Origin: Falsirhodobacter halotolerans
GTDB lineage: Bacteria > Pseudomonadota > Alphaproteobacteria > Rhodobacterales > Rhodobacteraceae
DNA: 64,000 nucleotides
Reading direction: 5' to 3'
Assembly: GCF_022899245.1 (NCBI RefSeq)
Contig: NZ_JALJAZ010000002.1
Span: forward strand, 208,718 to 272,717
The notes under the pieces are model-generated. The model saw only the letters and a program-made list of their open reading frames with translations, searched no databases and was not told the DNA's origin. The position numbers and the translations under genes were made by a program. This document shows positions 46,696 to 55,022 of the stretch, one piece after another. Numbering within the stretch: the first letter of the stretch is position 1; each line of letters begins with the position of its first letter.

Positions 46696-47808
46696 TCAGT
46701 GGAGCGTCGGCCCCTGTTCCAGATCGGCGGCGCGTTGCAGCATTCGTGCCGCGACCCGCAGACTGGGCCGATGCCTTTGCAGGGAGGGATGGGATAGAAT
46801 CTCGCAGATCGACTCGATGGAGGCTTCGGACAGGCTACGCTTTGTGCCCTCGCGGCGGACGAAGTTCATCAGTTCTGCGAGGGTGAGGTGACGCAGCTGG
46901 ATCGGCGGGCACCGACTGAGCAGCGGCTCCGGCAACTGTCGGTAATCGTTCGAGGTCAGCACCCAGATCACCCAACCCATGTCAAACTTGACTTGATAGT
47001 AGGGACAGCTCCAGTGCCGCGCGGTCAGGGGTTCAAGCAGCGGCAGAAGCGCCTCGGCCAGACCGAAGGCATGACCCTTCGTCGAAACAGCGGTGCCGGC
47101 CTTTTCCACCTCATCGACCACCACCACCGGGTTGGCGATAGGATTCTGCAGAATGGTTTCAATCAGGCGCCCCGGGCAGGACCCGCCCCAGCCTCGCTGC
47201 GAACCGACGATCCCGAACGAGGCATTTTCCCCCGTCGCTTCGATCACGGTGGTAGGCGTGGACAGCATTTTGCCGAGGCGTCGCGCCAATTCGCTCTTGC
47301 CAATGCCGGGTGGGCCGTCGAGCAAGAGCGGCGGGATCTTGAGGCCCGGCAGGCCCTCACGCACCGACCGGCGCATCGCGTGCCAGACCACCTCGGTGGC
47401 CGGGGCCATCCAGGGCATGTCCGCGTGCAAGGCTGCGGCCAGTTCGTCGGCGTGATGCTCGTCCCGGATGGAAACCAGCCGGGCACCGTCCTTCAGCACC
47501 TCGAGTCGCGCCCGGTCATCGGACCTCAAATGCTCGAGGCCAGAGGCCGCCTTGCGGCGTTCGAGGATACGATTGACCCGACGCTTGATACGGCTCTCGT
47601 CGTCACGGCCTATACCGATAAGGTCCGTCAGGTCGGGCGCCGAGACGTCATCGGCGTCCTCAACATCGCGGAACGGGGTCAGAAGGTTCGGAGGGAGCCT
47701 TCTGCATCGCAGCCCGCGCAGGTGTTTCTTAAGACGGACTTCGAGCTCAACGCGGCCCTCGTTCGCACTGAAGAAGCGAGCCTCGATGAAGGGGATGGTG
47801 TTGGACAT
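46696..47808 (-). CDS. AAA+ ATPase, Lon-like without protease domain
   Basis: 370 residues. Walker A DGPPGIGKSELARRLG (about residue 163), Walker B VVVVDEVEK (about 229) and sensor 1 WVLTSNDY are intact; an arginine-finger region (LLSRCPPIQL) follows. The AAA module resembles that of Lon but the serine protease domain is absent, and about 140 N-terminal residues form a helical domain. It is likely the motor of the cassette at 44.9-48.8 kb, with the two phosphoesterases and the DUF6634-like protein as partners. Separated from neighbours by 76 and 95 bp. Confidence 0.82.
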   Translation of the reverse strand: MSNTIPFIEARFFSANEGRVELEVRLKKHLRGLRCRRLPPNLLTPFRDVEDADDVSAPDLTDLIGIGRDDESRIKRRVNRILERRKAASGLEHLRSDDRARLEVLKDGARLVSIRDEHHADELAAALHADMPWMAPATEVVWHAMRRSVREGLPGLKIPPLLLDGPPGIGKSELARRLGKMLSTPTTVIEATGENASFGIVGSQRGWGGSCPGRLIETILQNPIANPVVVVDEVEKAGTAVSTKGHAFGLAEALLPLLEPLTARHWSCPYYQVKFDMGWVIWVLTSNDYRQLPEPLLSRCPPIQLRHLTLAELMNFVRREGTKRSLSEASIESICEILSHPSLQRHRPSLRVAARMLQRAADLEQGPTLH

Positions 47809-47884
47809 TGGATGACTCCGGGCATGAGGGGGCCGTCGACCGGGAGTGGCCTGGTCGGGGAAGATGTGTTGGGGAAAGTGGCGA

Positions 47885-48673
47885 TCAGGTGCCGGGGAAG
47901 ATCAGGCCGCGCAGCAGCAGTTCGGCCTCTCTGCCTTCGGGCACCTCGTCGGGATAGCCGAGCGAGACGTTGATGACCGGTGCCCCGCGGATGCGGGTCG
48001 AGAGCGGCCGGTGGGTGTGGCCGAAGAACCAGTAGTCAGGCCGGTGTGCCTCGATCCAAACGTCAAGATTCGAGGCGAAGGCCGGGCTGAGCTCGGACAT
48101 AGCACCGGAGACCGCCGGGCTTGGGGCGTGATGGGTGACGATCACTGTTTGGCCAGGCCAGGGTTTGGCGATCTCCCGCGTTAGCCACTCGATATGATTG
48201 CGGTAAACCGCGACGGTGTCTTCGGGGCGGATAAGTCCGCCCTCGGCTCGGGGGATTCGGGAATAGTCCAGCATCCCTGTTTCGGCGCGCACCATGGCGG
48301 CCTCCGGATCGCCGGTGAGCGCGAAATCGGTCCAGAGCGTGCAGCACAGTAGGCGGGTAGTGCCGAAGGTCAGAGCGCGTTTCTGGGCAAGGCTTACCCC
48401 GGCCTCCGCTGCGATCCGAACCAGAACACCGTCGTCGAGGGTGGCGCCGTAATAGTCATGGTTGCCCGGAATCACCCATATCTGCGCGGGTGAGACCATC
48501 CGCGCGATCCGGGACAGCGCCCAAGGCCAGTTCCGCTGCGGATCATTGGCCAAGTCACCTGCGATAATAAGCGCATCAAGGCTACGCAGCACCGGCAAGA
48601 TGCCTGCGAACGGATCTCGCCCGGCGTCGGCCCAGAGATCAAGGTGCAGGTCGGCGGCGATCAGGATGTTCAT
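47885..48673 (-). CDS. Metallophosphoesterase family protein
   Basis: 262 residues, a single calcineurin-like domain. All metal-binding motifs are present: AADLHLD (D-x-H), AGDLAN, PGNHDYYG (about residue 70), VTHHAPS (about 178) and FGHTHRP (about 217). The family cleaves phosphomono- or diesters with two metals. First large gene of the AAA/phosphoesterase cassette; its start overlaps the stop of a 30-codon ORF (ATGA). Confidence 0.85.
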   Translation of the reverse strand: MNILIAADLHLDLWADAGRDPFAGILPVLRSLDALIIAGDLANDPQRNWPWALSRIARMVSPAQIWVIPGNHDYYGATLDDGVLVRIAAEAGVSLAQKRALTFGTTRLLCCTLWTDFALTGDPEAAMVRAETGMLDYSRIPRAEGGLIRPEDTVAVYRNHIEWLTREIAKPWPGQTVIVTHHAPSPAVSGAMSELSPAFASNLDVWIEAHRPDYWFFGHTHRPLSTRIRGAPVINVSLGYPDEVPEGREAELLLRGLIFPGT

Positions 48674-48762
48674 TGGATCGACACCTTTTCGGCGAAATCA
48701 CGCTCGACCCTGAACTCGTTCGGCTTGGGAAAACGGGCTTTGATAGACGGCTTGCGGAACAT
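48670..48762 (-). CDS. Small 30-residue ORF translationally coupled to the phosphoesterase
   Basis: From ATG 48762 (AAAGGA 7 bases upstream) to TGA at 48670-48672, which overlaps the phosphoesterase ATG by 4 bp. The product (MFRKPSIKARFPKPNE...) is basic and has no known domain. Good ribosome site plus the ATGA overlap suggest a leader or small partner protein. Too short for certainty. Confidence 0.45.
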   Translation of the reverse strand: MFRKPSIKARFPKPNEFRVERDFAEKVSIQ

Positions 48763-48776
48763 GGAGGTATCCTTTC

Positions 48777-48808
48777 GGCAAAGCGGCAAAGCGGCAAAGC
48801 GGCAAAGC
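48777..48808. repeat. Tandem 8-bp repeat, four copies
   Basis: Four perfect head-to-tail copies of GGCAAAGC (48777-48808), just upstream of the 30-codon ORF's ribosome site. An 8-bp unit here is prone to slippage, so copy number may vary and could change the 5' leader of the cassette's mRNA. Confidence 0.8.
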
Positions 48809-48812
48809 GGCA

Positions 48813-49251
48813 TCAGCGGCCAGAAACAGGCCGGGCTATTACAGTAGAGATGGGGTCAGGGCAGGGGGGCGGCGTTCAACTCAGTAGGGGCGAACGCGCA
48901 TCCTATTGGGCAAACGCGGTGGTGATTGCGCCTGCGACCGATGGGCTTCATGGCTGGGGTCCGGATGGGCTTTGTGTCGCAACATCGTGTTGACCTTCGA
49001 GGCATGGCTCCGCCGTTCGGAGAAGCGGTGCTTTCCGACGGAGACGTGATGATTAGGAAACTCCGGGGATCGGGCTACGCACAGAACGTTCCAACACTCC
49101 GGAAGACATGGGAGCAACCATGCCGGGCAGCGGCCCAACGGTCAACGAGCCGACTTGCGGCTCAGACGCCGGATCACAGCGGGGGTCTGGCTCGATCGCA
49201 TTCACGTAGCATTCTGAAACTATGCAGTATTATCGGGTTCCAACCATGCCA
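48813..49251. other. 439-bp region without a supported gene, inside the transposon's right side
   Basis: Open frames exist on both strands but none looks like a protein family or has good codon use. The region probably contains the promoter of the leftward cassette. It becomes AT-rich toward 49200. Confidence 0.45.
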
Positions 49252-49323
49252 ATGGACAACAATTAGTTGTCTAATGGACAAAATGAGGGCCTAAATGGCC
49301 ATTATTTCAGTAGTAGGATACGT
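49252..49323. repeat. Right end of Tn7-like element: tandem 21-22 bp transposase-site repeats
   Basis: Cores ATGGACA (49252), ATGGACA (49274) and ATGGCCA (49295) lie 22 and 21 bp apart, an overlapping array like the TnsB sites of a Tn7 right end. The outermost, continuing as TTATTTCAGTAG, mirrors the left terminal repeat. The exact last base is unclear since the expected terminal ACA is absent near 49323. Confidence 0.6.
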
Positions 49324-49586
49324 GTGCCCCCGCTTACGCAAGATCGTATGGTAAGAGAAATTATGTGATATAATAAAGAGAATCCTAGCCGTGATCCCGC
49401 TTACATGAGGTCGCAATACCGACCCGAGATGTCAATTCCACGCGATTTCCCCGTATGTTTGCAGCTCTCGACATAACCCCTACACAGAGGCGTCACAGCC
49501 AAAATCTCGATGAACGAAACCTTTCATGTAGTCGTCGCACATGTCGGGCAATGTCGGCGCATCGCATTCAGCAAAGAAGGTCCGCC

Positions 49587-50048
49587 ATGTCTATCTCCAC
49601 CCCGACAACCAACGCCGTCCCGGCAGCCGCCACGCAGCGTTCTTCGTTCGACCAGAGCCTCGACATCGCGAAATCCTCGCGGATCATTGCCGATCACATG
49701 AATGCCAAAGGCAAGGGTGCGGTCCACAAGGCCGATCTTCAGACGATGGCAGAGAACAGAAACGGCGCGTTCAACGCGGACGTGTCCGCCGCCGCAGCCT
49801 ATATGTTGCGCCACGACGCCGTGTTTACCGCGATCGAGACGCATGACGTGGCCCGCAAGGACGACTTTTCAGGCGTGTGGAATTTCGAATGGGCCGCGGC
49901 AGGCGGGCTGGATGGAACCGCGACACAGGCCATTGCCTCCATGCAGGACGCCTTCGACCGCGCGATCGCCAAATCGGCGCAGATCACCGAAATCACGACC
50001 GAGGCGAAGACCGAGCTCGACGCCTCCAAGCAGCGTCCGCAAAACTGA
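49587..50048 (+). CDS. Putative type III secreted protein: NolX/HrpF-like module with filament-like C-terminal tail
   Basis: 153 residues from ATG 49587 (AAGAAGG upstream); the open frame extends to 49455 but lacks a ribosome site there. The middle (KADLQTMAENRNG ... AAAYMLRHDAVFTAIETHDV and NFEWAAAGGL) resembles repeats found in the HrpF/NolX family of type III translocators. The last 39 residues match the C-terminal 39 of the 54-residue protein at 57747-57911 in 33 positions. It is convergent with sctT and shares its terminator. Likely exported by the adjacent type III system as a tip, translocator or effector; role inferred. Confidence 0.7.
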   Translation: MSISTPTTNAVPAAATQRSSFDQSLDIAKSSRIIADHMNAKGKGAVHKADLQTMAENRNGAFNADVSAAAAYMLRHDAVFTAIETHDVARKDDFSGVWNFEWAAAGGLDGTATQAIASMQDAFDRAIAKSAQITEITTEAKTELDASKQRPQN

Positions 50049-50056
50049 GCCCGCCT

Positions 50057-50083
50057 GCCCCCGGCTTTTCAGAAGCCGGGGGC
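50057..50083. terminator. Bidirectional hairpin between the NolX-like gene and sctT
   Basis: Perfect 11-base arms (50057-50067 and 50073-50083) with a 5-base loop lie between two convergent stops, ending two bases before the sctT stop codon. Short T/A runs flank it, so it can serve both strands. Confidence 0.75.
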
Positions 50084-50084
50084 T

Positions 50085-50897
50085 TCAGCGCGCGAAGACC
50101 GCGCCCATCCGGTCCATCAATCCGTCCAGGGCCATGACCTGATCGAACATCAACGGCGCCAGAAACATCAGATACAGCACCATCACGCCGGCCTGGATCA
50201 GGTTCTTCACCGCCATGGACAGGTCGAAGACATGAAGCTGCGGGGCCATCCGCGACAAGAAGGCAAGCATCACGTCCACAACAAGGATGACGATGACCAC
50301 CGGCGCGATCAGGGCCACGGCGATCTGCATGATCCGGTCCAACAGCCCCAGAAGCGCCTGTGCCCCCGCACCGCCCGTGACAGGCAGGAACGCGTCTGCG
50401 GGCCAGAAGGCATAGCTGCGATAGAACCCGTCCAGCAGGAACAGAAATCCCCCCGACATGAAGAACAGCGTGATCAGCGCGATCGTGAACAGCGTTGCCG
50501 TGACCGAGGATTCCCCCGCCGAGGATGGATCGACCAATTGCGACATCGTCGATCCGCGCTGAAGGTCCACCAGTTCCCCCGCCATTTCGGCGGCCCAGAA
50601 AGGAATGCCGAACAAAAGGCCGATCACCGCCCCCACCGCCATCTCCTTCATCACCAGCCCCGCAAGGTCCAGCGCGGACGGCAGTGCCGTCCCGTCCAGC
50701 CCGGCGAACACGGCGGGCACCACCGGCAGCGCCACGGCAAACGCCACGGCCGACCGGATCATCCCCGTCAGCCCCAATCGCATGAACGCGGGCGTCAGCA
50801 GGATCATCCCCATCGCCCGCGCCACCCCGACCGAGGCCGCGACCAGCAGCGGATAGGCCAGTTCGGTCAGCGCGGAGGTGACGGCGGTCAGATCCAC
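50085..50897 (-). CDS. sctT: Type III secretion export apparatus protein SctT (FliR/YscT family)
   Basis: 270 residues, six or so membrane helices. The segment FWAAEMAGELVDLQRGSTM (about residue 100) is the conserved SctT/FliR signature. It forms part of the SctRST export gate in the inner membrane. Last gene of the leftward sct operon; sctU, which usually follows, is not here. 4 bp from sctS. Confidence 0.92.
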   Translation of the reverse strand: MDLTAVTSALTELAYPLLVAASVGVARAMGMILLTPAFMRLGLTGMIRSAVAFAVALPVVPAVFAGLDGTALPSALDLAGLVMKEMAVGAVIGLLFGIPFWAAEMAGELVDLQRGSTMSQLVDPSSAGESSVTATLFTIALITLFFMSGGFLFLLDGFYRSYAFWPADAFLPVTGGAGAQALLGLLDRIMQIAVALIAPVVIVILVVDVMLAFLSRMAPQLHVFDLSMAVKNLIQAGVMVLYLMFLAPLMFDQVMALDGLMDRMGAVFAR

Positions 50898-50901
50898 CCG
50901 C

Positions 50902-51171
50902 CTACCGCGTGACGCCGGGGAAGATATCGAGCATGTGGCTGGCCAACTGCCCGACCTGCGCGGCCATGAGGCCCCCCACGACCAGCAAGACCAGCATCAC
51001 CGCCACCAGCTTGACTGCCTGCGGCAGGCTCTGGTCCTGGATCTGGGTCAGCGCCTGAAACAACCCCACCGATACGCCAATCACGATGGCAACGATCAGC
51101 GCAGGCGCCGATACGAGAAGCACCACCATCAGGGCGCGGTTCATCTCGGCCAGAAAAACATCCTGTCCCAT
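50902..51171 (-). CDS. sctS: Type III secretion export apparatus protein SctS (FliQ/YscS family)
   Basis: 89 residues with two membrane helices and the conserved SVGLFQALTQIQDQSLPQAVKL hairpin that SctS/FliQ proteins share, given here as its core LFQALTQIQDQSL (about residues 39-51). Export gate component. Start immediately after the sctR stop. Confidence 0.93.
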   Translation of the reverse strand: MGQDVFLAEMNRALMVVLLVSAPALIVAIVIGVSVGLFQALTQIQDQSLPQAVKLVAVMLVLLVVGGLMAAQVGQLASHMLDIFPGVTR

Positions 51172-51828
51172 TCAGCCCCCATAGCTCAGGATCAGGCCGT
51201 GCATCAGGCGCGACCACCCCTCCACCGCCACGAACAGGAAGATCTTCAGCGGGATGGAGATGAGCGTGGGCGACACCATCATCATCCCCATTGCCATCAG
51301 CACGTTGGCCACGATCAGATCGACCACGAGGAAGGGGATGTAGAGCAGGAACCCGATCTCGAACGCACGAGTCAGTTCAGAGGCGACAAAGGCCGGGATC
51401 AGTACGATCAGATCGTCCGAACGCAAGGCCGAACGCGCCTCATCGGACCAGACCGAGGCGGAGGCTTCCATGAAGAAGGCCCGCTCCCGCTCGCTCGCGA
51501 ACCGTTCCAGATAATCGCGCAAGGGGGCGGCCACGGCCTCGGCGGCGGCGCGCAGCCCGTCCAGCGTCTGAAGGTCCACGGGGCTGCGTTCCAGCGCCAG
51601 ATACATGTTTCCGACCAGCGGCGTCGTGACATAGACGGTCAGGATCAGCGCAATCCCGTAAAGGACGAGGTTCGGCGGCGATTGCTGCACGCCGAGCGCG
51701 TTGCGGATCAGGAACAGCACGACCGAGATCTTGAGAAACCCCGTCATCGTTACGATCGCCAACGGCAAAAGACCGATGGTGGACACGACTGCGATGATGG
51801 ACAGAAGGTTGGGCTGGAATTCGGTCAT
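51172..51828 (-). CDS. sctR: Type III secretion export apparatus protein SctR (FliP/YscR family)
   Basis: 218 residues from ATG 51828 (overlapping sctQ by 4 bp). Features: GFLKISVVLFLIRNALGVQQSPPN near the N-terminus (here GVQQSPPN about residue 47), IPAFVASELTRAFEIGF (about 140) and MGMMMVSP (about 180), all typical of the SctR/FliP core gate subunit. The open frame upstream overlaps sctQ and is not used. Non-flagellar identity comes from the operon. Confidence 0.94.
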   Translation of the reverse strand: MTEFQPNLLSIIAVVSTIGLLPLAIVTMTGFLKISVVLFLIRNALGVQQSPPNLVLYGIALILTVYVTTPLVGNMYLALERSPVDLQTLDGLRAAAEAVAAPLRDYLERFASERERAFFMEASASVWSDEARSALRSDDLIVLIPAFVASELTRAFEIGFLLYIPFLVVDLIVANVLMAMGMMMVSPTLISIPLKIFLFVAVEGWSRLMHGLILSYGG

Positions 51829-52697
51829 GGCCCCTCGCAGACAGAGATGAGGCGCAGGCCGGTGCCCGCGCCCAAGGCGACGGCATTGCCGCGGGCAAGG
51901 ATCCGGTCGCCCGCCACCAGATCGGCGACGGTCGCGTCGAACACCGCCAGGGGCAGGACCTCGCCGGGGCCGAGGGTCTCCAGCCTCTTGAACGGCAGGG
52001 TGGTGCGGGCAAGTTCGGCGCTTACCGTCACGTGTCCCGGGTGCGGAACAGGTGTCGGCGCGGGCAGGAAGGCAGAACGCAGCGTCACCCCCGCCCCGTC
52101 CACCGTCACCGCCGCCACCCGATCGCCGATCATGGCGCGCGGGGGGCCGGGATCGAACATCACCACATCGCCCACGGCCAGCGTGGCGATTTCCGCAGGC
52201 GTCAGGATCTGCCGACCAAGCTCGAGACGCACGGAGACATCGTTCGGCACCGGGTCCGGGTGCGGCGCGGGATCCATCTTCTCCAGCGCCGCCGACAGAA
52301 GGAGGGCCAGATCGGGGTCCATTTCGGCGGGCACCGCCCATTCGCCGAGGTTCAGCGTCAGGCGGATGGCACCCCCTCCGTCCCCTATGCCAAGACGGAC
52401 GGGGCGGTCCAACACATCTTCCAGCCCGCGCACAAGGTCGAGACAGGCCAGTTCGACAAGCAGCCCCAAGGCAAGAGGGCTTTCGGGCACCCCCGCCGGG
52501 GCTGTCAGCCGTGCGGCAAGGCCCCGTGGCAGATGCAGGCGCGCCGCCATTCCTCCCACGGTAAAAGGCAGCGGCAGGCGATCCTCTGGCTCCGTCCACG
52601 TTCCGAAGGACAGGTGTATCCCGACGCCGGCAAGGATCAGCGGAACGGCGGGAATGTCGGCCGTCATCCATCGTTGGAAAGGCATGTCGTTCACCAT
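51825..52697 (-). CDS. sctQ: Type III secretion cytoplasmic ring protein SctQ (YscQ/FliN family)
   Basis: 290 residues. The C-terminal SpoA/FliN-like domain (LGPGEVLPLAVFDATVADLVAGDRI, core seen at about residues 245-265) builds the sorting platform below the export gate. The N-terminal two thirds are poorly conserved, as usual for SctQ. Overlaps sctO by 7 bp and sctR by 4 bp. Start at ATG 52697; a second ATG at 52685 is possible. Confidence 0.85.
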   Translation of the reverse strand: MVNDMPFQRWMTADIPAVPLILAGVGIHLSFGTWTEPEDRLPLPFTVGGMAARLHLPRGLAARLTAPAGVPESPLALGLLVELACLDLVRGLEDVLDRPVRLGIGDGGGAIRLTLNLGEWAVPAEMDPDLALLLSAALEKMDPAPHPDPVPNDVSVRLELGRQILTPAEIATLAVGDVVMFDPGPPRAMIGDRVAAVTVDGAGVTLRSAFLPAPTPVPHPGHVTVSAELARTTLPFKRLETLGPGEVLPLAVFDATVADLVAGDRILARGNAVALGAGTGLRLISVCEGP

Positions 52698-53137
52698 GCG
52701 CCGTCGTCCTCGGTGCGCGCGTCATGACGGCGCTGCGCCGCGCGACGGTGGCGTGCGGCCAGAGCCCTGAGCGCCTCTGTCCTGGCGCGGGTCGCATGCC
52801 ATTCGGCCCGGCATGTGGTCTGCACCGCCACCGCCTGCTCCACCGCCGCGCGGGCCGTTTCGATATCGGCGGTCAGGGCGTCGCGTCCCAGGTCGGCGTG
52901 AAGCACCCGCGCGCGGTCCAGATGGAGATCGGCGTGGGAGATCTCGCGCACCGCGTCGAACCGGGCGTCGAGTGCCGCCTGCCGCATGTCGTGCGAATTG
53001 CGGGCATCTTCGGCGGTGGTGACGGCGCGACGGCACTGATCCACCGACCGGGTGGCCCCCGCCGTGGCAAGAGCCGCCCGGTCCTCGCGCCGTACGCGCA
53101 GGGTCAGAAGGGTGGAAAAATCGAACCGGCGGGTCAT
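52691..53137 (-). CDS. sctO: Type III secretion stalk protein SctO (YscO/FliJ-like)
   Basis: 148 residues, almost entirely alpha-helical and charged, with heptad-like Ala/Arg-rich stretches forming a coiled-coil hairpin. Sequence similarity to known SctO proteins is weak, but size, helical character and position directly after sctN identify it. It is the central stalk that links the ATPase to SctV. ATGA overlap with sctN. Confidence 0.75.
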   Translation of the reverse strand: MTRRFDFSTLLTLRVRREDRAALATAGATRSVDQCRRAVTTAEDARNSHDMRQAALDARFDAVREISHADLHLDRARVLHADLGRDALTADIETARAAVEQAVAVQTTCRAEWHATRARTEALRALAARHRRAAQRRHDARTEDDGAW

Positions 53138-54453
53138 GAGAAGATCGCCTCCATGCGGCGCAGGGTGTCGGGCAGGTCGCCCTCCTCGGCGGGGGGCTGG
53201 CGCAGGAACGCCTCAATCCGGGGGTGGCGCGCGATGGCGTCATCCACCGCCGGATCCGACCCGGACGCGTATTCGCCCACGCGCAACAGCAACTCCACCT
53301 GCTCATGGGCGGCAAGACTGGCGCGGATGCGGGTCGCCAGATCGCGATGGCGGTCCGAGGCCACCGCCCCCATCAGGCGGCTGCGGCTGCGAAGGATGTC
53401 GATGGCGGGGAAATGGTCGCGCTCGGCCAGATCGGGTGACAGCATGATATGACCGTCGAGGATGGACTTTACCTCCTCGGCTACAGGATCCATCGCCACA
53501 TCCCCTTCGGTCAGAACGGTGTAAAGGCCGGTGATCGACCCGCCCTTTCCCGGCCCCGCCCGTTCCAGAAGGCGGGGCAGCGCCGAGAAGAATGAAGGGG
53601 GAAAGCCGCGCCGGGTGGGCGGCTCGCCCGCCGCCAGCCCCACCTCGCGCTGCGCACGGGCGAACCGGGTGATCGAATCCATCACCAAGAGCACCCGCGC
53701 GCCGGCATCGCGGAAATGTTCGGCCACGGTCGTCGCGGTGTGCGCGGCCTTCACTCGTTCGATCGCCGGACGGTCCGAGGTCGCGACCACCGCCACCGTG
53801 CGGGCCCGTGCGGCGACGGGCAGACGCGCGTCCAGCAATTCGCGCACTTCGCGCCCGCGTTCCCCGATCAGGCCGATGACGATCACATCCGCCTCGGTTC
53901 CCGCAATGATCGAGGCGAGAAGGGAGGATTTCCCCACCCCCGCCTCGCCAAAAATGCCGATGCGCTGACCCTCGGCCACGGTGATCAGCCCGTCGATGGC
54001 CCGAATGCCCAATGCGAGCGGGGAGCGGATCGGGTCGCGATCCATCGCGCGGGGGGGATCGACCTCCACCGGGCGCACATGGCCATCGCAGGGGGCGGGG
54101 CGGGCGTCCAACGGCCCGCCCATCGGGTCGATCACGCGCCCCAGAAGTCCGTCCCCAACCCGCACCCGAAGCGTCGCCCCCGTCGGGATCACCTCGCAGC
54201 GAGAGGAAAGGCCCTGAAGATCGCCCACAGCCGACAGGATCGCCACATCGCCGCGAAATCCGATCACCTCGGCCGGGACGATGCGTCCATTGACCGGATC
54301 GCGCAGATGGCAAAGTTCGGCGATGCGGGCCGTGGGGATCGCGGCCTCGGCCAGGATACCCCGCACCTCGCGCAGGCGTCCGCGCACGGGGCGGGACTCG
54401 GCGCCGGCGACGGCACGGGTCAGGCGCGGCAGAATGGCGGAGAGGTCGATCAC
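53134..54453 (-). CDS. sctN: Type III secretion ATPase SctN
   Basis: 439 residues, full length for the F1-beta-like secretion ATPase. Walker A GEAGVGKSSLL (about residue 170), Walker B VLLVMDSITRFA (about 255) and the family signature PPTRRGFPPSFFSALPRLLER core (GFPPSFF, about 290) are intact. It unfolds export substrates and chaperone complexes. Flanked by sctL and sctO with ATGA overlaps. Confidence 0.95.
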   Translation of the reverse strand: MIDLSAILPRLTRAVAGAESRPVRGRLREVRGILAEAAIPTARIAELCHLRDPVNGRIVPAEVIGFRGDVAILSAVGDLQGLSSRCEVIPTGATLRVRVGDGLLGRVIDPMGGPLDARPAPCDGHVRPVEVDPPRAMDRDPIRSPLALGIRAIDGLITVAEGQRIGIFGEAGVGKSSLLASIIAGTEADVIVIGLIGERGREVRELLDARLPVAARARTVAVVATSDRPAIERVKAAHTATTVAEHFRDAGARVLLVMDSITRFARAQREVGLAAGEPPTRRGFPPSFFSALPRLLERAGPGKGGSITGLYTVLTEGDVAMDPVAEEVKSILDGHIMLSPDLAERDHFPAIDILRSRSRLMGAVASDRHRDLATRIRASLAAHEQVELLLRVGEYASGSDPAVDDAIARHPRIEAFLRQPPAEEGDLPDTLRRMEAIFS

Positions 54454-55022
54454 ACCGCCCTCTCCATCGCCGCGCGCAGCACCGCCAATTGGGCGTCGAT
54501 GCCCAGGTCAATGCTGCTGTCGGCGTCCGTCAGCACGCATTGCCGCCCCGTCAGCAGGCGGTCCGGGGCCACGCGGATGCGTGTCGCCCCCATCTCGGCG
54601 ATCCGTTCCTCGACTTCTGCGACATGCGCAACGGGCACCGAAAGCGTCAGGTCATGCATGCCGCGCAGCGTGCGCAGCGCCGCTTGCGTGACACGGACAA
54701 TCATCTCCGCATCCCCGATCCCGGCCAGCGTGTCGCGAAGGATCGTCATCACCAACTCGATGATCTGTCCCTCCGCCCCGGCCAGATGCCGGTCCAGCGC
54801 GGCGCGCACATCATGCACCATGCGGGCCGCCTCCATCGCGCCTTCGGTGCGCCCCTCCGCACGGCCTTCGGCGCGCGCCGCCGCAACCTCGGCCGCAGCT
54901 GTTGCGCGTAATCGGGCCGCTTCCGTCCGGGCCGCATCGAGGAAGGCGAAACCGTCCGTCCATGCAACAGCCTCGGACGCGCGCAAAAGGCGCGTGTGGG
55001 GGCGTTCGGGAAGGTCGGTCAT
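54450..55022 (-). CDS. sctL: Type III secretion stator SctL (YscL/FliH family)
   Basis: 190 residues from ATG 55022 (MTDLPERPH). The N-terminal part has an Ala/Arg/Glu coiled coil with a run of EGRAEGRTEGA, and the C-terminal domain (LTGRQCVLTDADSSIDLGIDAQL) matches the ATPase-binding end of SctL/FliH. It links SctN to SctQ. Overlaps sctK and sctN by 4 bp each. Confidence 0.87.
   Translation of the reverse strand: MTDLPERPHTRLLRASEAVAWTDGFAFLDAARTEAARLRATAAAEVAAARAEGRAEGRTEGAMEAARMVHDVRAALDRHLAGAEGQIIELVMTILRDTLAGIGDAEMIVRVTQAALRTLRGMHDLTLSVPVAHVAEVEERIAEMGATRIRVAPDRLLTGRQCVLTDADSSIDLGIDAQLAVLRAAMERAV

Larger units (their letters stand above)
28022..49323. mobile_element. Tn7-like transposon (about 21 kb) with restriction/defence cargo
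   Basis: Core genes tnsA-tnsB-tnsC-tniQ (33051 to 28253) are leftward and adjacent to the left end. Left end: the sequence begins TGTTGTCT at 28022 and holds TGGCCAC (28044), TGGCCAT (28119) and TGACCAT (28141). Right end: ATGGACA (49252), ATGGACA (49274) and ATGGCCA (49295), the last followed by ATTATTTCAGT, an inverted match to the left terminal ACTGAAAAAGTGGCCA. Spacings of 21-22 bp match tandem TnsB sites. The right boundary is an estimate, by symmetry with the left end, because no terminal ACA or duplicate of TAGCG was found there. All cargo genes also point left. Confidence 0.75.

Noticed and set aside
48777..48808. Short tandem repeats as a CRISPR-like array
   Set aside because: The units are 8 bp with no spacers; it is a simple microsatellite.
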